From assembly GCA_036159515.1 (NCBI GenBank), contig JAYYEV010000041.1:1-50647 (forward strand): a stretch of 50,647 bases of DNA. The letters run 5' to 3'. The translations under genes and the position numbers were made by a program. The DNA is from GCA-002727735 sp036159515. Lineage in GTDB: Bacteria > Bacteroidota > Bacteroidia > Flavobacteriales_D > Parvicellaceae. The notes under the pieces are model-generated. The model was not told the origin of the DNA. It did no database searches and saw nothing but the letters and a program-made list of their open reading frames with translations. Numbering within the stretch: position 1 is the first letter of the stretch; every line of letters starts with the position of its first letter. Shown piece after piece: positions 16,901 to 26,130 of the stretch.

Positions 16901-17685
16901 ATGACAAAGATTGGAAAAAGAACCAAAAATCCATCTATTAAAAACAAATAATAGTATTCATTTCTTGCTTTGTAACTTGGTATTACGGCTAAAGCTGTAA
17001 AAGTGAATAAATAGCATAATTCAACTTTTTCTAACTTAAAATAGGTGTATAATATTAGAGCTATAAGTAGTGACAGCGCAATTAAAACACATCCAATCGA
17101 ACCAACGATTTGAGGTAAAGTTTTTAAATTTTCGCTGTCGTAATTCAAATCTCTTATATCAAAGGGTATTGTGATCGCTAAAATGAATGTAAATACAATT
17201 ATAGAAAATGAGAAATCAACAGTTGTAAAGAAAAGTAATTGAGGAGTAATAACACACACCCATGACCAAATCAAAGCAATTAGGATTAATTTCAATGAAG
17301 GTATTGTTCTAAAACCAAAGGATGTATAATGGTTAGATTTATACATGACTACCGCAATAAAAGCAGGAAAAGAAAAAATCAATACTTCAAACGAAAAAGT
17401 AACGATAACAATGGGTAATGAAATTAAAAATAGGGTGTAGGATAAATATTTCATTTTTTGTCCATACTTGCTCAGCCAATTCGTTTGATTCTTACGACTG
17501 ATAGATGAAATTGGATTAGAACTCATTTGAATATTGTATCCAAAGAAAGTCATCAAGAAAACAATCAATAGGTATTCATATTGAATATGCTGTTCATAAT
17601 ATAGAAATGTGGAAAGCGTACACATGACTGCACCAATAGAAATCCAACAATTGGAAAATATAACTGCATCTACTGTGCGTTTCAT
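16897..17685 (-). CDS. UbiA-superfamily-like polytopic membrane protein with degenerate first motif
   Basis: This 262-residue protein has about eight hydrophobic helices. IPFDIRDLNYDSENLKTLPQ (about residues 173-192) looks like the second aspartate-rich motif of UbiA prenyltransferases, DxRDxxxD followed by TLP. The expected first motif NxxxDxxxD is not present at its usual place after the second helix, where GYNIQMSSNPISS is found instead. UbiA enzymes need both aspartate clusters to bind Mg-prenyl diphosphate, so this may be a non-catalytic relative or one with a different chemistry. It lies 6 bases after an unknown gene and overlaps ansA by four bases. Function unknown. Confidence 0.65.
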   Translation of the reverse strand: MKRTVDAVIFSNCWISIGAVMCTLSTFLYYEQHIQYEYLLIVFLMTFFGYNIQMSSNPISSISRKNQTNWLSKYGQKMKYLSYTLFLISLPIVIVTFSFEVLIFSFPAFIAVVMYKSNHYTSFGFRTIPSLKLILIALIWSWVCVITPQLLFFTTVDFSFSIIVFTFILAITIPFDIRDLNYDSENLKTLPQIVGSIGCVLIALSLLIALILYTYFKLEKVELCYLFTFTALAVIPSYKARNEYYYLFLIDGFLVLFPIFVM

Positions 17686-17691
17686 GCTTTG

Positions 17692-18354
17692 TTATGGATT
17701 TAGCAGGATTTTTAAGACTACTACTAAACTAGCACCTAAAATAGAACCACTTACAATGGATTTAGAGTTTTTCTTTACAAAAATTTGATCGTACCCTTGA
17801 AAGTAGCAAGCCTTGGCATTTTCAATCTCTATATAATTTCTTGTCTTGTTTAACTGATTTAATTTTAATTTAACTAATGAAGTACTCCACATCGGAGCTG
17901 ATATTGTTAGCCAACTGGCACTATTTTTAAAAAATCCTTTGTCATGGGTGTTCCGAAATTCATATGTATCTAACATGGATAAAATTATTCCAAATGCAAA
18001 ACCTTTTAAAAATTCACCCTTTGTTTTATATCCATAGTTAGCTGTTTTTTTTCCAAATACATAATGTTCCATTTCTGCCTTAGTCATTGGATTATTTTCA
18101 AAGGGTTTTGGGATATAAAAAACATGATCTTTTTCCACTGTTGAATATTTAAATACAGATTCTTTAGCATAATTTTTAAATGACCATAAATCTCCTTTCA
18201 TTTTCAAGCCATGAAGTGTCCATTCTGTCTGTTCAACTAACTTAAAAACTACTGTATCGCCATTATAAAAATAAAGTGTACCTGTATTAATTGAATCAAT
18301 TGGTAATGTGTGACTATCAATGTACTGAGAATGAAGCTTAAAAATGCAACACAA
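17692..18354 (-). CDS. Unknown envelope protein, start probably upstream
   Basis: No family was recognised. From the only canonical start, TTG 18354, the protein has 220 residues. The frame stays open to a TGA at 18403-18405, and the extra codons complete a signal peptide: from ATT 18384 it would read (I/M)KFFLFNIYLLCCIFKLHSQ, giving 230 residues. The TTG start would cut this hydrophobic core in half. The mature part is basic. A first stretch (GTLYFYNGDTVVFKLVEQTEW) looks beta-rich, and there is a hydrophobic C-terminus (SILGASLVVVLKILL). It is the first gene of the unit with the UbiA-like gene and ansA. Confidence 0.6.
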   Translation of the reverse strand: MCCIFKLHSQYIDSHTLPIDSINTGTLYFYNGDTVVFKLVEQTEWTLHGLKMKGDLWSFKNYAKESVFKYSTVEKDHVFYIPKPFENNPMTKAEMEHYVFGKKTANYGYKTKGEFLKGFAFGIILSMLDTYEFRNTHDKGFFKNSASWLTISAPMWSTSLVKLKLNQLNKTRNYIEIENAKACYFQGYDQIFVKKNSKSIVSGSILGASLVVVLKILLNP

Positions 18355-18460
18355 AAGGTAAATATTGAATAGGAAAAATTTAATGGGATTATGTATTAAA
18401 TATCAAAAAATAAATATAAACAATTGATTAACAAATCAGTCATTTCAAATCTTTGATATA

Positions 18461-18474
18461 TATATTTGCGCAAA
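18461..18474 (+). promoter_or_regulatory. gcvP promoter box with overlapping palindrome
   Basis: TATATTTG at 18461-18468 is an exact TAnnTTTG -7 box, ending 26 bases before the gcvP ATG. A perfect 10-base palindrome, TTTGCGCAAA (18465-18474), overlaps its right half and the likely transcription start. It could be an operator, but this is inferred from symmetry alone. The short leader leaves no room for a glycine riboswitch. Confidence 0.5.
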
Positions 18475-18494
18475 ATTGAAAGTATCTTATAAAC

Positions 18495-21356
18495 ATGCAT
18501 AATTCATTTGTTAATAGGCATATTGGAATCAGAAATGATGAAGTGTCTACGATGTTATCTAAAATTGGAAACAAAACCATCGATGAACTTGTTCGTCAGA
18601 CCATTCCTCATTCCATATTAAAAAGTGATGAACTTAATGTGGATGAAGCCATTAATGAAAATGATTACTTGAAACATCTACAAGAACTAGCCAATAAAAA
18701 TACGCTGAACGACAATTACATAGGTCAAGGCTATTATGGAACCATTATTCCAAATGTAATAAAGAGGAACATTTTATGTAATCCTGGTTGGTACACGGCC
18801 TACACACCTTATCAAGCAGAAATAGCTCAGGGAAGATTAGAAGCATTGTTAAACTTTCAAACCATGATTACTGAACTAACCGGGATGGAATTAGCAAATG
18901 CTTCGTTATTAGACGAATCAACTGCTGCTGCAGAGGCTATGCTAATGTTTTTTCACATGAGATCAAGAGATCAGGTTAAAAGAAATGTAAAAAAATTCTT
19001 TTTAAGCGAAAAAGTATTTGACCAAAACAAAGAAGTTATTATTGCTAGGGCTGAACCACTCAATATTGAAGTAGTAATAGATGATCCTGAATCAATTCGT
19101 TTTAACGATGAATTTTTTGGGGCCATTGTACAGTACCCTGATGCATACGGAGAAATTCATGATTATTCCAGTTTTGTAGATAAAGCTAAATTATTTCAAA
19201 TTCCAGTAGCTGCCATTGCTGATATTATGAGTTTAGTTTTACTGAAAAGTCCTGCAAGTTGGGGTGCAGATGTGGTAGTGGGTTCAACTCAACGTTTTGG
19301 AGTTCCCATGGGATATGGAGGTCCTCATGCCGCTTATTTTGCATGTGGCGAAGAGCATAAACGATTTATTCCGGGAAGAATCATTGGGGTGTCTTTAGAT
19401 TCTAATGGTAATCCAGCACTTAGAATGGCTCTTCAAACTAGAGAACAACACATCAAAAGAGGTAGGGCCACTTCTAATATTTGTACCGCTCAAGCCTTGT
19501 TAGCTGTTATGGCTGGAATGTATGCTGTTTATCATGGACCTGAAGGATTGAAAGAAATTGCTATTGAAATTGCCATAAAAACAAATAGTCTTCGCAATAG
19601 CCTTGAAAAAATGGGATTAAATGTGTTAAATTCCAATCAGTTTGACACCATCACCGTTCAAACAAACAATGAAAATTGGGAAAACTTAATGTCAGATAAC
19701 GGCATTAATCTTTTTTACCGTAAGGATTCCTTCAGTATTTCAATTGATGAAACTACAACTTGGTCTGATATCGATAAGTTAATAGCTGTTTTTAACCAAA
19801 AATTAAAAACAGATGTTCGAATAGAAAAAATAAACTATGCCAGTTCCCATTTACACAGAAAAGATTCCTTTTTAAATCAAAAAGTTTTCAATAATTACCA
19901 TTCTGAAACTGAGATGATGAGATATGTAAAGAAGCTAGAAAATAAAGACTTATCTCTGGTTCATGCTATGATCTCACTAGGTTCCTGTACTATGAAATTA
20001 AATGCAGCTTCAGAAATGGAACCCATTACTTGGCCCTCATTTTGTAATCTTCATCCTTTCGCACCAGTGGAGCAAACTCAAGGGTATCAGGAAATTTTTG
20101 ACACGCTTATAAAAGATTTAAGTGATATTACGGGTTTTGACAGTGTTTCACTTCAACCTAATAGTGGAGCACAAGGGGAATACTCTGGATTAATGGTTAT
20201 TCGAGCATTTCACCAGGACAATAATGAAGGACACAGAAATATTTGTTTAATTCCAAATAGTGCTCATGGAACGAATCCTGCAAGTGCAGTAATGGCAGGG
20301 ATGGAAGTAGTTTTAGTCAAGTGCGATGAAAAAGGGAATGTAGACTTAGAGGATTTGAAAAACAAAGCAGAACTACACAGTTCAAATCTGGCAGCTCTAA
20401 TGGTTACCTACCCGTCAACTCACGGGGTTTTTGAGGAAGAAATTAAAACCATAACAAACATAATTCATGAAAACGGTGGTCAAGTGTACATGGACGGCGC
20501 GAATATGAATGCACAGGTAGGATTAACTTCCCCAGGCCTAATTGGCGCTGATGTCTGCCATTTAAATTTACACAAAACATTTGCCATACCTCATGGTGGT
20601 GGAGGTCCTGGAATGGGACCAATTGGTGTGGCAAAACATTTAACCCCGTTTTTACCAGGAAATCCTATCATTAAAACAGGTGGTATTAAAGCCATTAAGT
20701 CTATAAATGGAGCTCCTTGGGGTAGTGCTTTAATTCTTCTTATATCCTACGGATATATTAAAATGCTAGGTGCAACTGGTCTGAAAAGATCAACAGAAAT
20801 AGCGATCTTGAACGCCAACTATTTAAAATCTAAACTTGAAAATCATTATGATGTTTTATATATGAACGAAAGCAATAGGGTTGCACATGAAATGATATTA
20901 GACTGTAGAAATTTTAAAAAAACCAGCGGTATTGAAGTAGAAGACATTGCAAAAAGATTAATTGATTATGGTTTTCATGCACCAACTGTTAGTTTTCCCG
21001 TTGCTGGAACATTGATGATTGAGCCTACTGAGAGTGAATCCATTACAGAATTAGATAGATTTGCGGATGCCATGATTTCTATTAGAGAAGAAATCAGAGC
21101 TATTGAAAGCGGCGAAATGGATAAAATAGATAATGCCCTTAAAAACGCACCACATACTTGTGCTGTACTTGCAGAAGAAAATTGGGAACATCCTTACTCA
21201 AGAAAAGAAGCCGTATTTCCTACCATTTACCAATACCAAACCAAATTTTGGCCACCCGTTGGCAGAGTGGACAATGCTTATGGAGATCGAAACTTAATTT
21301 GTAGTTGCTTACCCCTTGAAGAGTATGAAAATGAGGTGCAGGTTGCAAATTCATAA
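18495..21356 (+). CDS. gcvP: Glycine dehydrogenase (decarboxylating), P-protein
   Basis: This 953-residue single-chain P-protein of the glycine cleavage system decarboxylates glycine with PLP and passes the aminomethyl group to the H-protein lipoyl arm. The N-terminal half has FVNRHIGIRNDEV, the GQGYYGTIIPNVIKRNI segment and AMALQTREQHIKRGRATSNICTAQ-type motifs. The C-terminal half holds the PLP site, with the Schiff-base lysine in LNLHKTF (K694) followed by the glycine-rich loop GGGGPGMGP. The length matches other homodimeric P-proteins. gcvT and gcvH are not in the window. It stands alone with its own promoter, in front of T9SS cargo genes. Confidence 0.97.
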   Translation: MHNSFVNRHIGIRNDEVSTMLSKIGNKTIDELVRQTIPHSILKSDELNVDEAINENDYLKHLQELANKNTLNDNYIGQGYYGTIIPNVIKRNILCNPGWYTAYTPYQAEIAQGRLEALLNFQTMITELTGMELANASLLDESTAAAEAMLMFFHMRSRDQVKRNVKKFFLSEKVFDQNKEVIIARAEPLNIEVVIDDPESIRFNDEFFGAIVQYPDAYGEIHDYSSFVDKAKLFQIPVAAIADIMSLVLLKSPASWGADVVVGSTQRFGVPMGYGGPHAAYFACGEEHKRFIPGRIIGVSLDSNGNPALRMALQTREQHIKRGRATSNICTAQALLAVMAGMYAVYHGPEGLKEIAIEIAIKTNSLRNSLEKMGLNVLNSNQFDTITVQTNNENWENLMSDNGINLFYRKDSFSISIDETTTWSDIDKLIAVFNQKLKTDVRIEKINYASSHLHRKDSFLNQKVFNNYHSETEMMRYVKKLENKDLSLVHAMISLGSCTMKLNAASEMEPITWPSFCNLHPFAPVEQTQGYQEIFDTLIKDLSDITGFDSVSLQPNSGAQGEYSGLMVIRAFHQDNNEGHRNICLIPNSAHGTNPASAVMAGMEVVLVKCDEKGNVDLEDLKNKAELHSSNLAALMVTYPSTHGVFEEEIKTITNIIHENGGQVYMDGANMNAQVGLTSPGLIGADVCHLNLHKTFAIPHGGGGPGMGPIGVAKHLTPFLPGNPIIKTGGIKAIKSINGAPWGSALILLISYGYIKMLGATGLKRSTEIAILNANYLKSKLENHYDVLYMNESNRVAHEMILDCRNFKKTSGIEVEDIAKRLIDYGFHAPTVSFPVAGTLMIEPTESESITELDRFADAMISIREEIRAIESGEMDKIDNALKNAPHTCAVLAEENWEHPYSRKEAVFPTIYQYQTKFWPPVGRVDNAYGDRNLICSCLPLEEYENEVQVANS

Positions 21357-21513
21357 AAATTGCAATAAATTAAACACTAATTTTGTGGAAAACAATTACA
21401 ATGTTCAGGCTGAATACGGTAATTTCACAAAATCTTTTTTTTATTAACAAATAACAATTTTACTAATAAATTAAGTTTTCTTAGTTTTACACTAATTAAT
21501 AAACAAACATAAC

Positions 21514-23457
21514 ATGAAGAAAATATACGTTTTATCCCTAGCCCTATTTACGGCATTAGCGGGATTTTCTCAATTCACCAACGTCAAAGGCGAATTGGTA
21601 AAGAGAAAAGAATTTAAAGAATCAAAAGTTAAGCCCTCGGTTTCTAACCATATTCCTAAAGGACTAACCCTTTGGTCAAACGAATTTGATAACAGTGCTG
21701 ACTGGGTTTTAGATAACACATGTGCATACACTGGTTACAACCTAGTAGGTGGATATGATTATGTAGCAGGGTCAAGTACCACTGCTTTATCTACTTGTAG
21801 CGGAAATGGGACAGTTGCAAATGATCCTAATACTTCTCAACCAGCTCAGTGGGTATTTGAAACTAACCCAAGTGTAATTCCCGTAGGTGTGCTTTCTCCT
21901 TTTGCCTCAGCTTCAGCAGCCAATGGATTTTTATTTATCGACTCTGATGCTACAGGTGGTGGAGATGGTGATGGAACACCCATTTTTGTAACAGCAACCA
22001 TTGCATCTCCAATTGATTTAACAGGTGAGCCAAGTGTAGTATTATCTTTCTCTCACAATTACCGTTGGTGGCAAGACACAAGAGGGGTAAGGGTGTCACC
22101 AGATAATGGAGCTTCTTGGTATCAATATGAAATTACGAATAACGCCGGATATCCAAATGATCAAAACTCTGGTAATCCAGAAATTACATCTATTGATATT
22201 TCATCAGTGGCTGGAAATGCTTCACAAGTTTTAGTTCAATTTTATTATGAAGACAATGATTTTTGGGCTTGGTATTGGGCAGTAGATGATGTAAAGATTT
22301 CAAGAAAAGATCAAAATAACATCGTAAATAATTCATCATGGATTTTTGGAGAAAATAGTGGTGGTGCTGAATATGGTAGAACTCCAGTAACTCACTTACC
22401 ACAAAATTGGTATGTAGGTGCTCAAGTCACTAATGATGGAGTTAATGATCAAACTAATGTAACTTTAAATGCAGATTTCGGATCTTTCTCTGTAAATACA
22501 GGCATTAACGTAATAGAATCAGATTCAACTAGAATCGTAGAAACATTAGAGCCTATTGCATTAACTGTAGGAGTTTATAACGGAACGTTTACAGTTTCAT
22601 CTGACTCAGATGCGGTTGCAGGACCTAACTCAGCTGATAACGTATTTCAAAGAAATTTCGAAGTTACCACCGACTTATATACACTAGACGGTATTGGAAA
22701 TCATCCTTCAGGTACAGAAACACTAGGATCAATTGGAAGTAATACATGGAGTGATGCTGCAGATGGGTTAGTATGTGCTACTATGTATCCAGTTTTACAA
22801 AATGATGTGATTAATAATGTGAGAACTTACATTACTTCATCCTCACTTGCTGGAGCTGAAGTTATCTTGTACATTTTAGATTCTATTGATATGGCATCTT
22901 GGAACTCTGGAGCAGCTTACTTTACTTCAGATATTTACACTTTAACACAGAATGATGTTAACCAAGGATATTTTGATATCCCTGTATTATATCAAAACTC
23001 TGATGGTACGTGGTCTCACCTTGATGTAATGCCAGGTAATTACTATGCAGCAGTAGAGTTGTTCAGCGCAGGTAATACGTTTGATGTAAGAATTGTTGAT
23101 GATGCTACTGTACCACAACCAGCATGGCAAAGTTCAATTTACTATCCAAATGACCAGGTATATTCCAACGGGAATGCATTTGCCATACAGTTAATGCTTG
23201 GTGCAAATACATCAGTAAGTGAAACCGTACTTGAAGATGTAACTGTTTATCCTAATCCTTCAAATGGAATTATTAATATCAAATCTTCATCAGACATTCT
23301 TGACGTCTGTGTTTTTGATATCTCTGGAAAAATAGTACACAATACTACATTAAATGGCAACTACGCTATTGACTTATCAAAATTAGATAAAGGTTCCTAC
23401 ATTATTGAATTAAGAAATTCAACTGGTGTATATAAAGAAACCATTACTATCCAGTAG
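21514..23457 (+). CDS. Secreted multidomain protein with T9SS type A sorting domain
   Basis: This 647-residue protein has a signal peptide (MKKIYVLSLALFTALAGFSQ). Residues about 50-265 form a jelly-roll-like module (LTLWSNEFDNSADW, then WAVDDVKISRKD) similar to the MAM-like or adhesin modules of flavobacterial surface proteins. Residues about 290-390 are an Ig/CARDB-like beta-sandwich and about 395-570 another beta-rich module. The last 70 residues are a T9SS sorting domain (VYPNPSNGIINI, VCVFDISGKIV, KGSYIIEL). No protease or glycosidase residues were identified. A rho-independent terminator follows at 23479. Its middle and last beta modules share their plan with the next gene, so the two are probably paralogous in part. 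Confidence 0.8.
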   Translation: MKKIYVLSLALFTALAGFSQFTNVKGELVKRKEFKESKVKPSVSNHIPKGLTLWSNEFDNSADWVLDNTCAYTGYNLVGGYDYVAGSSTTALSTCSGNGTVANDPNTSQPAQWVFETNPSVIPVGVLSPFASASAANGFLFIDSDATGGGDGDGTPIFVTATIASPIDLTGEPSVVLSFSHNYRWWQDTRGVRVSPDNGASWYQYEITNNAGYPNDQNSGNPEITSIDISSVAGNASQVLVQFYYEDNDFWAWYWAVDDVKISRKDQNNIVNNSSWIFGENSGGAEYGRTPVTHLPQNWYVGAQVTNDGVNDQTNVTLNADFGSFSVNTGINVIESDSTRIVETLEPIALTVGVYNGTFTVSSDSDAVAGPNSADNVFQRNFEVTTDLYTLDGIGNHPSGTETLGSIGSNTWSDAADGLVCATMYPVLQNDVINNVRTYITSSSLAGAEVILYILDSIDMASWNSGAAYFTSDIYTLTQNDVNQGYFDIPVLYQNSDGTWSHLDVMPGNYYAAVELFSAGNTFDVRIVDDATVPQPAWQSSIYYPNDQVYSNGNAFAIQLMLGANTSVSETVLEDVTVYPNPSNGIINIKSSSDILDVCVFDISGKIVHNTTLNGNYAIDLSKLDKGSYIIELRNSTGVYKETITIQ

Positions 23458-23478
23458 TAATAATTATACTCAAAAACT

Positions 23479-23504
23479 AAAAGGGAGAGTGATCTCCCTT
23501 TTTT
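23479..23504 (+). terminator. Rho-independent terminator after the first T9SS cargo gene
   Basis: An inverted repeat AAAAGGGAGA / TCTCCCTTTT around the loop GTGA is followed directly by more T residues, 20 bases or so after the stop at 23457. It separates the two tandem secreted-protein genes. Confidence 0.8.
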
Positions 23505-23593
23505 GTTTGAATAAATCAGATATAATTATTTTAGTATAACCTATTATTTTCTTATTTTTACTTTAATTAACTTAACTTTTAATCAAAATAATT

Positions 23594-25315
23594 ATGAAAA
23601 AAACACTACTTAGTACGATTCTATTAGTTTTTTCCATTATCAGTTTCAATGCACAAACTATTGAGTTTACCGTTGAAGCTCCCGCCAGTATTGCTGGTCC
23701 TTACGGCTTTTCATCAACTAATGATGTAGCTGGTTGGGGAAGTCCAGATTTATTGGATACGGCTAATGCTGTTATGGATACACTAATGTTTGTGGACGAT
23801 GGCACAGCAGGAACCAATCCACAAGGAAACCCGATGTCAGCAGAGGGATGTAACCCACTTATAAATGACCTTTCTGGAAAAATTGCTGTTATTTACAGAA
23901 ATACATGTCAATTTGGAACTAAAATTTTAAATGCAGAAAACGCTGGTGCTGTAGCTGCAATTATTATTAATAGAGAACCTGGATTAGTTAATATGGCTCC
24001 TGGTGATGATGGTGCTAATGTTACCATACCGGCTATCTTTATTGAAGATGCAACTGGTACAATCATTACTAATGAAATGGCCAATGGTCCTGTAGTTGCC
24101 TTTATCGGAACTAGATCATTTAGTTATAACGTTGCAATAGCCAATTCTGGTGTAATTAGACCTGAAGCAGCTGCGACTCCTTCTGCTTTAGCTCAAAGTA
24201 ATGCTGAATACGAAGTTCAACTTGGTGCATGGGTTACCAATCCGGGGAGCCAAATGAATAACGTAACACTAAAAGCAGTTATAACTGAAGGTGGTACTAC
24301 ATTATATGATCAAAGTTCAGCTTCATCACCGATCATGTCTGGTGATAGCGTATATGTAAGTTTACCCACATTCAGTCAAGCTTCTTACAGCGAAGGAATG
24401 TACACTTTAACCTATACGGTTAACGAGGGTGATACGTTGGAAGAATTTGCTCAAGATAATGTAGTAACGCAAGATTTTCATATCAGCAGTACAAAATACT
24501 CAAATGCCACACTAGACGCTAATGCAGAATTGGTACTTAGTCCATTCTACAGACCATCTAATGCGACAGGAAGTGTAAGTATGTGTACACATTTGATGGA
24601 CCCTAATGCTAGTAGAATGGCTGCCATGGGTGTTAGTTTTGCCGCAGTAGTAAGTGGAGGTGATTTAACTGGAAGATACTTTTCAGTATATGCACATGAA
24701 ATGACAGATGTATTTACAGATTTAAGTGATCCTAACTTTGCTGGAATCACAGGTGTAAATACCGTTGCTCAGGGAGAATTTACATATCCAACTGATTCTG
24801 CATATCAAGAAGTGTATGTCCCATTTTTACAACCATTTCAATTAACTGATGGACAACGTTATCTATTTTGTGTGAACACATTTGACACAGATGTATACAT
24901 TGGTTTCGATGATAACCTAGATTATACTCAAAATGTGGATAATGTGTACCAGCAACCAGTAAGTGTGGTCGAAAATAGCGGCACATGGTATACTACTGGT
25001 TTTGGAAACGATGTAATTGCAGGTGTTTCAGTAGAATTATCTACGAATCTCTCATTAGAAGATAATGTAATTGAAAACGTTAAAGCTTATCCTAACCCTG
25101 CAACCACATTTATCAATGTTCCATTAAATGGAGTAGTTGGTAATGGAACTTTAAATATTTTAGATTTAACTGGAAAATTAGTTAGTACGATGAACATCAG
25201 CGTGAACAACACATTAACAGTAGATGTTTCAGCACTTTCAAATGGAACTTATACCTTTAATCTAATGATAGAAGATGGTAAATCTTCTAGATTTAACGTG
25301 GTAATAAATAAGTAA
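23594..25315 (+). CDS. Secreted PA-domain protein with T9SS type A sorting domain
   Basis: This 573-residue protein has a signal peptide (residues 1-20, ending FNAQ). Residues about 35-180 contain a protease-associated (PA) domain (GKIAVIYRNTCQFGTKILNA, then NAGAVAAIIIN and VTIPAIFIEDATG). PA domains normally sit beside a peptidase, but no peptidase motif is visible here. An Ig/CARDB-like module spans about 200-300, then a beta-rich module resembling that of the preceding gene up to about 495. The last 70 residues are a T9SS sorting domain (AYPNPATTFINV, LNILDLTGKLV, GTYTFNLMI). It is probably surface-bound or released, with binding as the likely role. It is flanked by a terminator on each side, so transcribed alone. 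Confidence 0.8.
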   Translation: MKKTLLSTILLVFSIISFNAQTIEFTVEAPASIAGPYGFSSTNDVAGWGSPDLLDTANAVMDTLMFVDDGTAGTNPQGNPMSAEGCNPLINDLSGKIAVIYRNTCQFGTKILNAENAGAVAAIIINREPGLVNMAPGDDGANVTIPAIFIEDATGTIITNEMANGPVVAFIGTRSFSYNVAIANSGVIRPEAAATPSALAQSNAEYEVQLGAWVTNPGSQMNNVTLKAVITEGGTTLYDQSSASSPIMSGDSVYVSLPTFSQASYSEGMYTLTYTVNEGDTLEEFAQDNVVTQDFHISSTKYSNATLDANAELVLSPFYRPSNATGSVSMCTHLMDPNASRMAAMGVSFAAVVSGGDLTGRYFSVYAHEMTDVFTDLSDPNFAGITGVNTVAQGEFTYPTDSAYQEVYVPFLQPFQLTDGQRYLFCVNTFDTDVYIGFDDNLDYTQNVDNVYQQPVSVVENSGTWYTTGFGNDVIAGVSVELSTNLSLEDNVIENVKAYPNPATTFINVPLNGVVGNGTLNILDLTGKLVSTMNISVNNTLTVDVSALSNGTYTFNLMIEDGKSSRFNVVINK

Positions 25316-25336
25316 CCCACATCTTTAAATATGATT

Positions 25337-25362
25337 AAAAAGGGGCTAATGCCCCTTTTTTT
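25337..25362. terminator. Bidirectional terminator between convergent genes
   Basis: A perfect stem AAAAAGGGGC / GCCCCTTTTT with a TAAT loop has an A-run on its left and a T-run on its right, so it can end transcription in both directions. It sits between the PA-domain gene (+, ends 25315) and the ABC ATPase gene (-, ends 25384). Confidence 0.85.
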
Positions 25363-25383
25363 GTCCTAATTTTTTTCCTGAGG

Positions 25384-26130
25384 TTATCGTTTCAATTGTT
25401 GAAGAAACTTGGAGACATATATAAAATCGTGAAGTTCTTTCACTTTCACGTCTAAAATCTCATTCTTTGAACCTGTCCATTTGTTTTCACCGGAATCAAT
25501 AAACATAATGTTTTCACCAATTTCTAACACAGAATTCATGTCATGTGTAATCACAATGGTGGTCATATTATATTCCTCTGTAATTTCCTTTATTAATTCA
25601 TCTATGACTATAGCAGTTACAGGGTCTAAGCCAGAATTTGGTTCATCACAAAATAGATATTTTGGTTGCATAGCAATGGCTCTAGCAATGGCAACCCTTT
25701 TTTGCATACCTCCGCTTAATTCTGAAGGAAAAAGTTGATTTTTATTGATAATATTTACCCGGTTTAAACAAAAGTTGACTCTTTCTGAAATTTCTTCGTT
25801 AGTCATTTTGGTAAACATTTTTAACGGAAATGCTACATTTTCTTCTACAGAAAGGGAATCAAATAAAGCGCTAGCCTGAAATAGCATACCTATTTCCTTT
25901 CTGATTTCTTTTCTAGCCTTTGGTTTAAGATCAGAAAGTTTTCTGTCGTCATAGTAAATCTCTCCCTCATCCGGTTCGAAAAGACCAACAATACATTTAG
26001 TTAATACTGATTTTCCAGAACCACTTTTACCTATAATTAAATTGGTTTTACCAGTTTCAAATACGAAAGAAATGTCTTTTAATATTTGAATATCAGCAAA
26101 AGACTTAGAAATATGTTTGACTGTAATCAA
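25384..26130 (-). CDS. MlaF-like ABC transporter ATP-binding protein
   Basis: This 248-residue ABC ATPase has Walker A (IGKSGSGKS), a Q-loop region (GMLFQASALFDSLSVEENVAFPL) with the ASALFDSL segment typical of the Mla/Ttg2 lipid-transport class, the signature LSGGMQKRVAIARA and Walker B (YLFCDEPNSGLDP). It powers the paired permease to move phospholipids between inner and outer membranes. The start is TTG at 26130, overlapping the permease TGA by four bases (TTGA) and giving MITVKHISKSF, the usual N-terminus. No MCE-domain (MlaD) partner follows; the transcript ends at a terminator. Confidence 0.9.
   Translation of the reverse strand: MITVKHISKSFADIQILKDISFVFETGKTNLIIGKSGSGKSVLTKCIVGLFEPDEGEIYYDDRKLSDLKPKARKEIRKEIGMLFQASALFDSLSVEENVAFPLKMFTKMTNEEISERVNFCLNRVNIINKNQLFPSELSGGMQKRVAIARAIAMQPKYLFCDEPNSGLDPVTAIVIDELIKEITEEYNMTTIVITHDMNSVLEIGENIMFIDSGENKWTGSKNEILDVKVKELHDFIYVSKFLQQLKR

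Noticed and set aside
18355..18494. Glycine riboswitch in front of gcvP
   Set aside because: The predicted transcript start is only about 20 bases before the ATG, and no tandem aptamer-like sequence is visible.
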